Below are positions 1-8,306 of a stretch of 64,000 bases of DNA, piece by piece. The DNA is from Bradyrhizobium diazoefficiens (GTDB lineage: Bacteria; Pseudomonadota; Alphaproteobacteria; Rhizobiales; Xanthobacteraceae). The notes beneath the pieces are model-generated. The model was given only the letters and a program-made list of their open reading frames with translations. It made no database searches and was not told the DNA's origin. The stretch lies in assembly GCF_018131185.1 (NCBI RefSeq), contig NZ_JAFCJE010000006.1:310001-374000 (forward strand), in the 5' to 3' direction. The position numbers and the translations under genes are program-made. Numbering within the stretch: the first letter of the stretch is position 1; each line of letters begins with the position of its first letter.

Positions 1-717
1 CGGCTGAAGACGAATGTGATCGGGATGAAGCTGTTCGCGCAAGCGGCCGAGATGGAAGCGATCCCGAAGATCCGGCGGCCGAATGCGATCCACACCACCG
101 ACCAGATCGTCTCGATGGCCGCACGGCTGGGCTGGACCGTCGGCATCACCGCCGACGATCTCGTCGGCGCGCAATGCCGCGCGGTGATCGGCCTTGCGCC
201 GCAGGACGAGACATGGCTCGCCGGCGAAAATTATGTCGGGATCTGGCATGGCACGGCGGAAGACGCGCGCAGGCGCCAGGAGGCACTGGACGTGGTTCAG
301 TTCGGACAATATCGGGCGCTCGCCGTCAGCCCGCTCGCGAGCGGGCGGCTCGATCCGCCCGACATCTGCCTCGTTTATGCGACGCCCGGGCAGATGATTA
401 TCCTGATCAACGGACTGCAATATACCGGCTACAAGAAGTTCGAATGGGGCGTGGTCGGCGAGACCGCCTGCGCGGATTCGTGGGGCCGGGCGCTCAAGAC
501 CGGGGAGCCCAGCCTGTCCTTGCCATGCTATGCCGAACGGCGCTATGGCGGCGTGCCGGACGAGGAGATGCTGATGGCCTTGAAGCCGTCGCATCTCGCC
601 AAGGCGGTTCTGGGCATGAAGGCGCTGGCCAAGAACGGCTTGCGTTATCCGATCCCGCCCTACGGCATTCAAAGCGACGTCCGTGCCGGCATGGGCGTGA
701 GTTACGCGAAAAAGTAA
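1..717 (+). CDS. DUF169 family protein, 5' end outside window
   Basis: The reading frame is open from the first base, so the N-terminus lies upstream of the window. The visible 238 codons match the DUF169 (COG2043) family as I know it: an N-terminal segment with K-T-N-V-I-G-M-K-L-F, a central Cys-containing region (DICLVYATPGQMIILINGLQ) and a G-E-T-A-C-A-D motif followed by a L-P-C-Y-A-E-R-R stretch. No biochemical role is established for the family, and the sequence does not show one. The gene ends 9 bp before the start of the downstream reductase, whose start is preceded by GGGACGAG, so the two are probably co-transcribed. The assignment rests on recalled family motifs, not on a search. Confidence 0.75.
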   Translation, partial: RLKTNVIGMKLFAQAAEMEAIPKIRRPNAIHTTDQIVSMAARLGWTVGITADDLVGAQCRAVIGLAPQDETWLAGENYVGIWHGTAEDARRRQEALDVVQFGQYRALAVSPLASGRLDPPDICLVYATPGQMIILINGLQYTGYKKFEWGVVGETACADSWGRALKTGEPSLSLPCYAERRYGGVPDEEMLMALKPSHLAKAVLGMKALAKNGLRYPIPPYGIQSDVRAGMGVSYAKK

Positions 718-726
718 GGGACGAGC

Positions 727-1905
727 ATGAGCTCTGCGAAATTCGACATCGTCGTCTACGGTGCGACCGGTTTCACCGGCCAGCTCGTCGCCGAGTATCT
801 GACCAGGCAATACAAGACCGACAATTCGCTGAAATGGGCGATGGCCGGCCGTAGCCTCGGCAAGCTGAAATCGGTACGCGATGCGATCGGGGCGCCCGGG
901 AATACGCCGCTGATCGTGGCCGATGCGTCCGACGCTGCGTCGCTGAAGGCAATGGCCGAGCAGACGATGTCGGTGATCACGACGGTCGGTCCGTATCAGT
1001 TCTACGGCGAGGAGTTGCTGGCTGCCTGCGTCGCCACCGGCACGGATTATTTCGATCTCTGCGGTGAGCCGATCTGGATGCGGCAGATGATCGACAAGTA
1101 CGAGGCGGCTGCGAAAGAGAGCGGCGCGCGCATCGTGTTTTCGTGCGGTTATGATTCCGTGCCGTTCGAGCTTGGGACCTTCTTCGTGCAGGAGGAAGCC
1201 AAGCGGGTGTTCGGCGCGCCGGCGCCGCGCGTGAAGGGCCGCGTGCGCGACATGCGCGGCACGCTGTCAGGCGGCACCGCGGCGAGCGCGAAAGCGACCT
1301 TCGATGCGGTCGCCAAGGACCTCAGCCTCGTCGCCATTCTCAACGATCATTTTGCACTGACGCCCGGCTTCACCGGGCCGAAGCAGCCGAAGGGCAACAG
1401 GGCGATCTTCGAGGAGGATCTGCAATCCTGGGCTGCGCCGTTCATGATGGCGCTGATCAACACGCGCAACGTCCATCGCTCCAACATGCTGATGGGCTTT
1501 CCCTACGGCCAGGATTTCGTCTACGACGAGATGGTCCTCACAGGTCCCGGCGAGAAAGGCGAGGCCAACGCCAAGCGCGTGATGGCCGCCAACGCCGAGA
1601 AGACCGGCCCGAATGCGCCGAAGCCGGGCGAGGGGCCGTCGAAAGAAGAGCAGGAGAACGGCCGCTTCGACCTGCTCTATGTCGCGATCGCGCCCGACGG
1701 CCGCATGGTCCGCGCCGGCGTCACCGGCGACCGCGATCCCGGCTACGGCTCGACCTCGAAGATGATCTCCGAATGCGCGATCTGCATGCTGCGCGATACC
1801 ACGGACGTTCCGGCAGGCTTCTGGACGCCGGGCGCAGCGATGCAGCACAAGCTTATCAAGCGGCTGGTCGATCACGCCGGGCTGACGTTTGGGGTGGAAA
1901 GCTAG
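727..1905 (+). CDS. Saccharopine dehydrogenase-like NAD(P)-binding reductase
   Basis: This 392-residue protein opens with a Rossmann nucleotide-binding fold: a beta strand (FDIVVYGATGFTGQLVAEYL, residues 6-25) with the GxxGxxG motif. A second strand, L-I-V-A-D-A-S-D, follows at about residue 62. The family includes eukaryotic saccharopine-dehydrogenase-like oxidoreductases and mycobacterial trans-acting enoyl reductases. That points to an NADP-dependent reduction of an acyl or lipid intermediate, but the substrate cannot be read from the sequence. It follows the DUF169 gene by 9 bp and converges on the mucR gene. The length is normal for the family. Confidence 0.8.
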   Translation: MSSAKFDIVVYGATGFTGQLVAEYLTRQYKTDNSLKWAMAGRSLGKLKSVRDAIGAPGNTPLIVADASDAASLKAMAEQTMSVITTVGPYQFYGEELLAACVATGTDYFDLCGEPIWMRQMIDKYEAAAKESGARIVFSCGYDSVPFELGTFFVQEEAKRVFGAPAPRVKGRVRDMRGTLSGGTAASAKATFDAVAKDLSLVAILNDHFALTPGFTGPKQPKGNRAIFEEDLQSWAAPFMMALINTRNVHRSNMLMGFPYGQDFVYDEMVLTGPGEKGEANAKRVMAANAEKTGPNAPKPGEGPSKEEQENGRFDLLYVAIAPDGRMVRAGVTGDRDPGYGSTSKMISECAICMLRDTTDVPAGFWTPGAAMQHKLIKRLVDHAGLTFGVES

Positions 1906-1961
1906 TTTCGGATCGTCGGGTGGATTAGCCTCTAGTCCGCCCGACGAGATCGTGCCCGACT

Positions 1962-2381
1962 CTACTTCCCCTTCTTCCGCTGCTGCTGTCCGAGGCCCAT
2001 CTGCTTCGCCAGTTGCGAGCGCGCCACCGCATAGTTCGGCGCGACCATGGGATAGTCGGCCGGCAGGCCCCATTTCTCGCGGTATTGCTCCGGCGTCATG
2101 CTGTACTGCGTACGCAGATGGCGCTTCAGCGATTTGAAGCGCTTGCCGTCTTCCAGGCAGACCAGATAATCGGGCGCAATCGACTTTTTCAGCGAGACCG
2201 CCGGCTTGGCCGGCTCGAGCGGCGCGGTCTCGGTGCGGCCCGACGACACCCGCACCAGGGCGCCGTGCACCTGGCTGATCAGGTTCGGAATCTCCGTAGC
2301 CGGCGTCGGATTGTTGCTGAGATAGGCTGACACGATGCTCGCCGTCAGCTCGATGAAATTCTTCGCCCCGGCATCAGACAT
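1962..2381 (-). CDS. MucR/Ros family transcriptional regulator with incomplete zinc site
   Basis: The protein has 139 residues. The N-terminal third (residues 7-45) is the oligomerisation region typical of MucR proteins, and residues 70-125 form the Ros-type zinc-finger-like DNA-binding domain followed by E-K-W-G-L-P-A-D-Y-P-M-V-A-P-N-Y. MucR proteins bind AT-rich DNA and act as global repressors of exopolysaccharide, motility and surface genes in rhizobia. In classical Ros the metal is held by C-x2-C-x9-H-x4-H. Here those four positions are Cys75, Asp78, His88 and Tyr93, so two canonical ligands are absent. Zinc-independent MucR-like domains are known in Mesorhizobium (the Ml proteins), so the protein is probably functional. 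Several paralogues usually exist per genome, so I give no symbol. A GAGAGAGGG stretch lies upstream of the ATG. Confidence 0.92.
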   Translation of the reverse strand: MSDAGAKNFIELTASIVSAYLSNNPTPATEIPNLISQVHGALVRVSSGRTETAPLEPAKPAVSLKKSIAPDYLVCLEDGKRFKSLKRHLRTQYSMTPEQYREKWGLPADYPMVAPNYAVARSQLAKQMGLGQQQRKKGK

Positions 2382-2526
2382 GAGCCCGCCCTCTCTCCAC
2401 CTTGCGCCTCACGGGATAGACGACGCCGAACTATTCGGTGTCAACAATACGTTCGGCCGAAATTCGACAACTGACAGGATGAGCTGATGACTGGCGAGGT
2501 GGTGCTTTATTCGGGCGCAGCCCGCC

Positions 2527-3393
2527 TCAGCCCCGCTGGTCGAGATGGGCGCGCAGCTCGTCGATCGAGGCAAAGCGCATCATGCCCTCCGGCATCTGCG
2601 CTTCGATCGAGCCGTCGGAATAGAGCGAATAGGCCATGCCGTCGACGATTCCGGATTTGAGCACGGTCACGGGCGGCTGCTCGACGGCTGGCGGCGCCGG
2701 CTCGGGTGCAGGCGGCGGGGCGGCCTCCGCAAAGGTGGACGGCGAGCGCGGCGGCTGGCGACGCAAGGCGGCCGGCGGCTCCGGCGGACGCATGCGCTCG
2801 GGTTTCGGCCAGGCATCGTCGAAACTGGCAGGCGGACTTTCCAGGGCCTCACTGGGCTCCAGAGGAAGCTGCGGTGGCGCCCCCTCGGTGGCCTTCGCCT
2901 CCGCGCGCTCGCGCTCCTTGCGTGAGGTCGAGGCAAACAGGAGGTTGCGCCGGCGCGGCGCTTCCGGAGGCGCGGGCGGCGTCGGAGCTTCCGGCTCCGG
3001 CGGCACCTCGACACGCGGACGCTCGCGCGCGGTAGCTTCGCTCTGCCATGGCGGGGGGCCTGCGGCGGGTGGCGGCGGTGGCGGCTCCGTCCTCGCGGCC
3101 GAGCCGGATGTCGGCTCGGGCGCTGCTGCGCCCGATACGGCAAGGCCGGGCAGCACGGGCCTGACCCGAACCTCCGACGGCGCGACTGCACCGGCCAGCC
3201 GCCGAGCGATGCTCTTCAGTTCTCCGACCACGACATAGAGGCCGACCAGTAACATTCCGGAGCAGACTGCGATCGTGCCCGAGATTATCAGGGGGCTGCC
3301 GAGGCTGAACTCTCTGACGGAGAAGCCAAACAGGATCGAAAGGAGGCCCGCCACGACGGCGAAAATCCCCGCGATCAACAATGCCAAGGTCAT
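2527..3393 (-). CDS. Two-TM membrane protein with long proline-rich cytoplasmic linker
   Basis: I place the start at the ATG at 3393, because GGGGTGAG sits 4 bp upstream and the first transmembrane helix (TLALLIAGIFAVVAGLLSIL) begins there. The frame is open 29 codons further upstream without a comparable ribosome site. The 288-residue product has two hydrophobic helices (about residues 2-22 and 30-55). A disordered segment of roughly 150 residues follows, dominated by Pro, Ala, Glu and Arg. It ends in a conserved-looking short domain (GIVDGMAYSLYSDGSIEAQM) that reaches the C-terminus. I do not recognise a function. The architecture suggests a membrane-tethered scaffold with a small C-terminal module. 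The gene stands alone between mucR and a glycosyltransferase. Confidence 0.7.
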   Translation of the reverse strand: MTLALLIAGIFAVVAGLLSILFGFSVREFSLGSPLIISGTIAVCSGMLLVGLYVVVGELKSIARRLAGAVAPSEVRVRPVLPGLAVSGAAAPEPTSGSAARTEPPPPPPAAGPPPWQSEATARERPRVEVPPEPEAPTPPAPPEAPRRRNLLFASTSRKERERAEAKATEGAPPQLPLEPSEALESPPASFDDAWPKPERMRPPEPPAALRRQPPRSPSTFAEAAPPPAPEPAPPAVEQPPVTVLKSGIVDGMAYSLYSDGSIEAQMPEGMMRFASIDELRAHLDQRG

Positions 3394-3702
3394 CGAACTC
3401 ACCCCCGGCCGCGCATCCACGCGCGACCCGTCACGCCACGATACCGTCATACGATGTTCCACGCCAACGGCGAATTGCAAGCCACGTTCCTAAGAGGAAG
3501 GAAATCAGAGACTTATTCACATTCCCTTCAGCCAGGGCTCGCTACTGCTCGTCTGCCGTCACCATCCGGAATTGCTGCATCGCATCAGGAATTTAGCCAT
3601 AATGCCCAATTACTTGGTAATGGAACTGCGCTATAGGGAATCCGGGGTTGAGGCCCGCGCGCGCCAGCAGGGCCAAGAGGGGATTCCGGGGCACCGATAG
3701 CC
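3394..3702. other. 309-bp intergenic region, divergent promoters
   Basis: This gap separates the divergently transcribed two-TM protein and the GT-C glycosyltransferase, so it should carry both promoters. The stretch 3580-3640 is clearly more AT-rich than its surroundings and is the likeliest promoter zone. No convincing -35/-10 pair, hairpin terminator or repeat is visible. The short open frames here show no recognisable protein. Confidence 0.4.
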
Positions 3703-5352
3703 ATGACATCCATCACGACGTCGGCGATCGATACGCCTCAGCGGCGTTCGGTCGAACGGACTTGCGACGATCTGGCCATGCTGGTGCTGGCTGCGGTCGC
3801 CGTCATTGCCGGCTTGACCTTCCGCGACTACGGCCTCGGTTGGGACGATTACACTCACGCCGAATATGCCGACCTGTTGCTGCGCATGTTCGGTTCCGGC
3901 TTCAAGGACACCGCGGCGCTCTCTTTCGCCAATCTCTACATGTATGGCGGCGGCTTCGACATGGTCGCGGCTCTCCTGCACAAGATCATTCCGCTCGAAT
4001 TGTTCGAGACGCGGCGTCTGGTCGGCGCCATCGTCGGCGTGATCGGTCTTGCGGTAACGTGGCGGCTCGGCCGCCGCATCGGCGGCCCGCTTGCCGGTCT
4101 CGCCTCACTCCTGTTGCTCGCGCTGTGCCCGATCTTCTACGGCCACATGTTCATGAACCCGAAGGACGCGCCCTTCGCAGTGGCCATGGTCGTCCTGATG
4201 CTCGGCCTCGTCCGACTCGCCGATGAATATCCGCAGCCGTCGCCGCGCACGATCCTGATCGTCGGCCTCGGCGCCGGCCTTTCGCTCGGCTGCCGCGTTC
4301 TCGGCGGTCTCGCGCTGGTCTATGCCTTGATCGCCTTCATCCCGCTCTTCCTGGAAGAATTGCGCAACGAAGGTCTGCGCGAGTCGATCCGCCGCTTCGC
4401 CCACGTCCTCTATGTGCTGCTGCCCGGCCTCGTGTTCGGCTACCTCGTGATGGGGCTGATCTGGCCGTGGTCGATCATGGAGCCCGGCAATCCCTTCGAG
4501 GCGCTGACCTACTTCTCGCATTTCTTCGAGAAGCCCTGGAAAGAGATGTTCGACGGCGCGATCGTATCGGTGCCGGACATGCCTTGGTCCTATCTGCCGA
4601 CGCTGTTTGCGCTGCAGCTGCCCGAAGTGATGCTGGTGCTGATGGCCGGCGCCGTGGTCAGCACTTTCGCCGTGCTGCCGCGACGCGAGGTTCCGGCGCG
4701 GCGCAAGACCATCCTGCTGATGCTGACGCTGGCCGCAACCCTGCCGCTTGCGATTGCGATGGTGAAGCGGCCGGCGCTGTACAATGGCATCCGCCATTTC
4801 GTGTTCGTGATTCCGCCGATGGCCGTGCTCGGCGGCGTCGCTTTCGGCTGGGCCATGGAGCGCCTGCGCGCCAATCACCGCACCTGGCAGCCGGTCGTGC
4901 TCGCCACCTTCTGCTTCGGCCTCGCGCTGTCGCTCGCCGAGATGATCCGACTGCATCCCTATCAGTACACCCACTTCAACCATATTGCCGGCACCGTGCG
5001 CGGCGCCGACAACCGCTTCATGCTGGACTATTGGGGTCTTGCGCTGAAGCAGGCCTCCGACGAGTTGCGCGAGCAGCTCGTCGAGCGCCAGGAGGTGCCG
5101 CCGACCAATCGCAAATGGAAGGTCGCGGTCTGCGGCCCGCAGCGCCCGGCCCAGGTCGCGCTCGGCCCGGACTTCACCATCGGCTGGGATTCCAACGCTG
5201 CCGATTTCGCGATGACGCTCGGCGAGTTCTACTGCAAGGGCCTGACCGCGCCCGTGATGGTCGAGATCAAGCGCGACGACGTGGTGTTCGCCCGCGTCTA
5301 CGACATCCGCGGCCGCAGTATTTCCAGCCTGCTGTCGATTCCGGCGCCGTAG
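3703..5352 (+). CDS. GT-C-type membrane glycosyltransferase (PMT/ArnT-like)
   Basis: The 549-residue protein has a Lys/Arg-poor hydrophobic profile with about ten transmembrane segments from residue 25 to 420 and a soluble C-terminal tail. The first periplasmic loop carries Y-G-L-G-W-D-D-Y-T-H-A-E-Y (about residues 44-57); an acidic pair at this place is the hallmark of lipid-phosphosugar-dependent GT-C enzymes. A later F-M-N-P-K-D-A-P-F loop is also typical of dolichyl/undecaprenyl-phosphate-sugar glycosyltransferases (PMT_2 family). The expected activity is transfer of a sugar from a polyprenyl phosphate donor to a lipid or protein acceptor at the outer face of the inner membrane. Donor and acceptor are unknown. 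The gene appears monocistronic; a dispersed repeat follows it. Confidence 0.75.
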   Translation: MTSITTSAIDTPQRRSVERTCDDLAMLVLAAVAVIAGLTFRDYGLGWDDYTHAEYADLLLRMFGSGFKDTAALSFANLYMYGGGFDMVAALLHKIIPLELFETRRLVGAIVGVIGLAVTWRLGRRIGGPLAGLASLLLLALCPIFYGHMFMNPKDAPFAVAMVVLMLGLVRLADEYPQPSPRTILIVGLGAGLSLGCRVLGGLALVYALIAFIPLFLEELRNEGLRESIRRFAHVLYVLLPGLVFGYLVMGLIWPWSIMEPGNPFEALTYFSHFFEKPWKEMFDGAIVSVPDMPWSYLPTLFALQLPEVMLVLMAGAVVSTFAVLPRREVPARRKTILLMLTLAATLPLAIAMVKRPALYNGIRHFVFVIPPMAVLGGVAFGWAMERLRANHRTWQPVVLATFCFGLALSLAEMIRLHPYQYTHFNHIAGTVRGADNRFMLDYWGLALKQASDELREQLVERQEVPPTNRKWKVAVCGPQRPAQVALGPDFTIGWDSNAADFAMTLGEFYCKGLTAPVMVEIKRDDVVFARVYDIRGRSISSLLSIPAP

Positions 5353-5370
5353 AATTTTCTCCTGAGACGT

Positions 5371-5490
5371 GGCCCGGATGGAGTGCAGCGAAATCCGGGA
5401 CCCCTGTCGGAGTGGCCCCGCATTCCGCGGAGCCTGTCATCGGGCGGCGCTTCGCGCCGACCCGTTGGCTCCATGCGGACTACGCTGGAC
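5371..5490. repeat. Dispersed intergenic palindromic repeat (GCCCGGAT family)
   Basis: The element contains GGCCCGGATGGAGTGCAGCG followed by AAATCCGGGA, giving the GCCCGGAT/ATCCGGG hairpin. A second hairpin, GGGCGGCGCTTCGCGCCGACCC, lies inside it, and the end reads GCTCCATGCGGACTACGCTGG. I recognise this arrangement as a multicopy intergenic repeat of Bradyrhizobium-type genomes. It lies between the GT-C gene and the aldolase gene and encodes nothing. Confidence 0.65.
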
Positions 5491-5573
5491 TGCCGCGCTT
5501 TGCGCACCTTGCTGCCAACGAGTAGCGGTACTACGCTCCCTCCACGCAACAACGATGTTCGGAGAGACCAGCC

Positions 5574-6353
5574 ATGTCGCCAGCGGAAGCGCGCCTGAAG
5601 GAAGTGCCGTCTGATATGACGGAGGCCGAGTGGCAGCAACGGGTCAATCTCGCCGCCTGCTATCGCCTGGTCGCGCTGTACGGCTGGGACGATCTGGTCG
5701 ACACCCACATCTCCGCGCGCGTGCCCGGTCCCGATCATCACTTCCTCATCAACCCCTACGGGCTGATGTTCGACGAGATCACGGCGTCCAGCCTCGTCAA
5801 GGTCGATTTGCACGGCAATCAGCTCTCCGAGAGCGAGTACAGCATCAACCCGGCGGGCTTCACCATCCATTCGGCGATCCACGAGGTGCGCGAGGACGCG
5901 ATCTGCGTGCTGCATCTCCACACCCTCGACGGCACCGCGGTGTCGAGCTGCGCGGAAGGGCTGCTCCCGCTGAACCAGACGGCCCAGCTCGTCACCCACG
6001 ACCTCGCCTATCACGACTATGAAGGCATCGCACTCGACCACGACGAGCGGCCGCGGCTCCAGAAGGATCTCGGCGACCACAACCACATGCTGCTGCGTAA
6101 CCACGGTACGCTCACGGTCGGCCGCTCTGTCGCCTCCGCCTTCGAGCGCATGTATCATCTCGAACGCGCCTGCTCGATGCAGGTGCGCACGCGCGCGCTG
6201 GGCACGCCGGTCTATCCGGTCGAGGAGATTGCGATCGAGAAGAACACCGAGTTGCTCGCCAACCGCGATCGCGCCGAGCTGCGCGCCACCAACCTCGTGT
6301 GGCCGCCGCTGCTGCGCAAGCTCGACCGCGAGCTTCCGGGCTATCGGTCTTGA
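5574..6353 (+). CDS. Class II aldolase/adducin family protein
   Basis: The 259-residue protein has the class II aldolase fold. The metal site is visible as the H-L-H pair in CVLHLHTLDGTAVSS (about residues 120-135) and a third His in M-L-L-R-N-H-G-T-L-T-V-G (about residue 178). The usual N-terminal helix (ACYRLVALYGWDDLVDTHIS) is present. Members cleave or epimerise sugar phosphates, or act as decarboxylases on small hydroxy acids, using a divalent metal. Bradyrhizobial members of this clade are usually annotated only at family level. A GGAGAG stretch precedes the ATG by about 7 bp. A strong bidirectional terminator follows. Confidence 0.85.
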   Translation: MSPAEARLKEVPSDMTEAEWQQRVNLAACYRLVALYGWDDLVDTHISARVPGPDHHFLINPYGLMFDEITASSLVKVDLHGNQLSESEYSINPAGFTIHSAIHEVREDAICVLHLHTLDGTAVSSCAEGLLPLNQTAQLVTHDLAYHDYEGIALDHDERPRLQKDLGDHNHMLLRNHGTLTVGRSVASAFERMYHLERACSMQVRTRALGTPVYPVEEIAIEKNTELLANRDRAELRATNLVWPPLLRKLDRELPGYRS

Positions 6354-6410
6354 GATTTTCGGGATTTGGTGTAGAGTAGCACCCAACTGACCTCTACGCC
6401 TCTTGGAATG

Positions 6411-6442
6411 AAACGCCGCCCAATTCCGGGCGGCGTTTTTAT
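6411..6442. terminator. Bidirectional intrinsic terminator
   Basis: An 11-bp perfect stem, AAACGCCGCCC (6411-6421) with GGGCGGCGTTT (6428-6438), encloses a 6-nt loop and is followed by a T-rich tract. It lies between the convergent aldolase and monooxygenase genes. On the minus strand the AAA arm also supplies a T run. Confidence 0.85.
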
Positions 6443-6485
6443 TTGGTGAGCTTCGTTAGCTGACCCAGCCTATGGCAGGTCGTCG

Positions 6486-7682
6486 CTACACCGCCCGCGC
6501 GTCATACGCGTACATGAAATCCATGCCCTTGGCGCCAAGCGGCAGCAGCCATTTCAGCATCTGATTGCGAACCCATGCGCCGGTGGCGCTGAACTCGCGC
6601 TTGCCGTTGCCGTTGCGGCGCGCCATGGCGACGATCTTCTCGGTGCGCGGGCGGCGCTCAGCCTCGAAGGCCTGGAAGGTGGCGCCGAGCTCCTGACCCT
6701 GCTGCATCAGGCGCGAGAGCCGCATCGCGTCCTCCAGCGCCAGCGAGGCGCCCTGGCCGGCATGGGGGCTGGTCGCGTGCGCGGCATCGCCGATCAGGAG
6801 CGAGCGCTTGCGCGACCAGGTCGGCAGGGTTGCGAGATCGAGCGTGTCGGTGACGACGATGTTCTCGGCCGCTTCGATGATGGCGGGGATTGGATCGTGC
6901 CAGCCGCGGTGGAAGTCGCGAAGATGCTGCTTCAGTGTCGTCGGATCGAGCGCGCGAAACATCGCCGCGTCCATGCCGTGCGCGGGCTGCGTGCTCCACC
7001 ACATCACGCCGTCGTTCGGATCGGGGCTGCAATAGCCGTAGCCGAAGAAGCCGCTCCGTCCGAAGGTGGTCTCGACGCGCTGACCGATCGATCTGCCGTC
7101 GAGCACGGCGTGCGGCACGAAGCCGCCGAAGCCGATGAGTCCGGTGTCGAACGGTTGCGGTCCGTCCGGGATCACCTGGCGGCGCGTTACCGAGTGCAGG
7201 CCGTCGGCGCCGATCAGGAAGTCGCCCTCGGCGGTGCTGCCGTCGGAGAAGTAGGCGATGATCGGCTGGTCGCCGCGGTCCTCGATCTTGATCAGCCGCT
7301 TCTCGAAATAGAGCGAGACGCAGGCGCACCAGGCCTTGTCGATTAGGATTTCGTTCAGCGTGGCGCGGGAGATGTTCACCGCGGGCTGGCCGAAGCGCCG
7401 CGCCATGTCGCGGTTGATCGAGCCGAGCCGTTCGCCGCCTTGCGAATAGAAGTCGAATGCCTCCGCGACCGAGCCGCGGCTGACCAGCTCCTGCGCAAGG
7501 CCGATTTCGTCCATGACATGCATGCCGTTCGGCGCGATCTGAAGGCCGCCGCCGATTCCCTTCGAGTAGGGCCAGGCCTCGTAGATCTCGGACTCGATGC
7601 CGGCCCGGCGAAGCAGGATCGCGGCCACGGGTCCGGCAATGCCGGCGCCGATGATCAGCGCCTTGCGGGGACGATAGGACAT
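6486..7682 (-). CDS. FAD-dependent class A monooxygenase (salicylate-hydroxylase-like)
   Basis: Three flavoprotein hydroxylase signatures are present in order in this 398-residue protein. The first is GAGIAGPVAAILLRRAG with the GxGxxG dinucleotide fold (residues 12-30). The second is the GADGLHSVTRR DG motif (about 158-168). The third is LLIGDAAHATSPHAGQGAS, the GD motif that contacts the FAD ribityl chain (about 296-314). The enzyme would use NAD(P)H and O2 to hydroxylate an aromatic or similar ring; the substrate is not predictable. The gene is divergent from a MarR regulator, and the 84-bp intergenic region holds two overlapping palindromes. The regulator therefore probably controls this gene in response to the enzyme's substrate. 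Confidence 0.88.
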   Translation of the reverse strand: MSYRPRKALIIGAGIAGPVAAILLRRAGIESEIYEAWPYSKGIGGGLQIAPNGMHVMDEIGLAQELVSRGSVAEAFDFYSQGGERLGSINRDMARRFGQPAVNISRATLNEILIDKAWCACVSLYFEKRLIKIEDRGDQPIIAYFSDGSTAEGDFLIGADGLHSVTRRQVIPDGPQPFDTGLIGFGGFVPHAVLDGRSIGQRVETTFGRSGFFGYGYCSPDPNDGVMWWSTQPAHGMDAAMFRALDPTTLKQHLRDFHRGWHDPIPAIIEAAENIVVTDTLDLATLPTWSRKRSLLIGDAAHATSPHAGQGASLALEDAMRLSRLMQQGQELGATFQAFEAERRPRTEKIVAMARRNGNGKREFSATGAWVRNQMLKWLLPLGAKGMDFMYAYDARAV

Positions 7683-7724
7683 GGGCTTGCTCCCGACATT
7701 TCCGCGGTGCTAGGGAGAAAAAGG

Positions 7725-7752
7725 TCGCTAAATATCTTAGCGACTAAGATAT
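7725..7752. promoter_or_regulatory. Overlapping palindromes, putative MarR operator
   Basis: Two perfect inverted repeats share bases. TCGCTAA (7725-7731) and TTAGCGA (7737-7743) flank ATATC; ATATCTTAG (7732-7740) and CTAAGATAT (7744-7752) flank CGA. They lie between the divergent monooxygenase and MarR genes, ending 14 bp before the MarR start. The AT-rich, 16-20-bp dyad form is typical of MarR operators. Confidence 0.75.
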
Positions 7753-7766
7753 ATATCGCCTAAGAG

Positions 7767-8306
7767 ATGAGGTGGGCCTTGTCAAGGACGAAGGCGCGGA
7801 CGGCGCTGTTGCAGCAGCTCGAGGAGGCGATGCGCCGGTCGTCCGCGCAAGGCGTGCTCTACGGGCAAACCGTTGCCAACGTTGCCGGAATTGCCAATTC
7901 CGACCTGGAATGCATGGACATCCTGTACCTCGAAGGCCGTGTTACCGCAGGCAGGCTCGCCGAGGTCACGGGCCTCACGACGGGGGCCATCACCGGCGTG
8001 GTCGACCGGCTCGAAAAGGCCGGCCTGGTCCGCCGTGAGCGCGACGAGAAGGACCGCCGTAAGGTTTTCATCGCGGTCGTGCCCGAGGCGATCGCAAAGC
8101 TCACCCAGTTCTACGTCCCGATGCAGCAGGCCATGGAGAAGGTGTGCGGCGGTTATTCCGACGAGGAATTGCGTCTGCTGCTGCGCTTCGCCAATGAGGG
8201 TTACAAGGGCGTGCTCGCGGCCACGGAGGCGCTCAAGCGTTTGCTCGATACGCCGCCGGAAAAGCGGCCCGATCTCAAGCCGAGGACGCGTCCTCGCCAG
8301 CCCTGA
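7767..8306 (+). CDS. MarR family transcriptional regulator
   Basis: The 179-residue protein carries a MarR winged helix-turn-helix: helix ECMDILYLEGRVTAGRLAEV, recognition region TGLTTGAITGVVDRLEKAGL (residues 70-89), and a wing with VRRERDEKDRRKVFIAV, including the D-x-R-x wing signature. The flanking helices would form the dimer interface and the ligand pocket. It is divergent from the flavin monooxygenase gene, with an operator-like double palindrome between them. A simple model is ligand-relieved repression of both genes. The last 32 bp overlap the convergent O-antigen ligase gene, so the extreme C-terminus (PDLKPRTRPRQP) is encoded over that gene's 3' end. Confidence 0.9.
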   Translation: MRWALSRTKARTALLQQLEEAMRRSSAQGVLYGQTVANVAGIANSDLECMDILYLEGRVTAGRLAEVTGLTTGAITGVVDRLEKAGLVRRERDEKDRRKVFIAVVPEAIAKLTQFYVPMQQAMEKVCGGYSDEELRLLLRFANEGYKGVLAATEALKRLLDTPPEKRPDLKPRTRPRQP

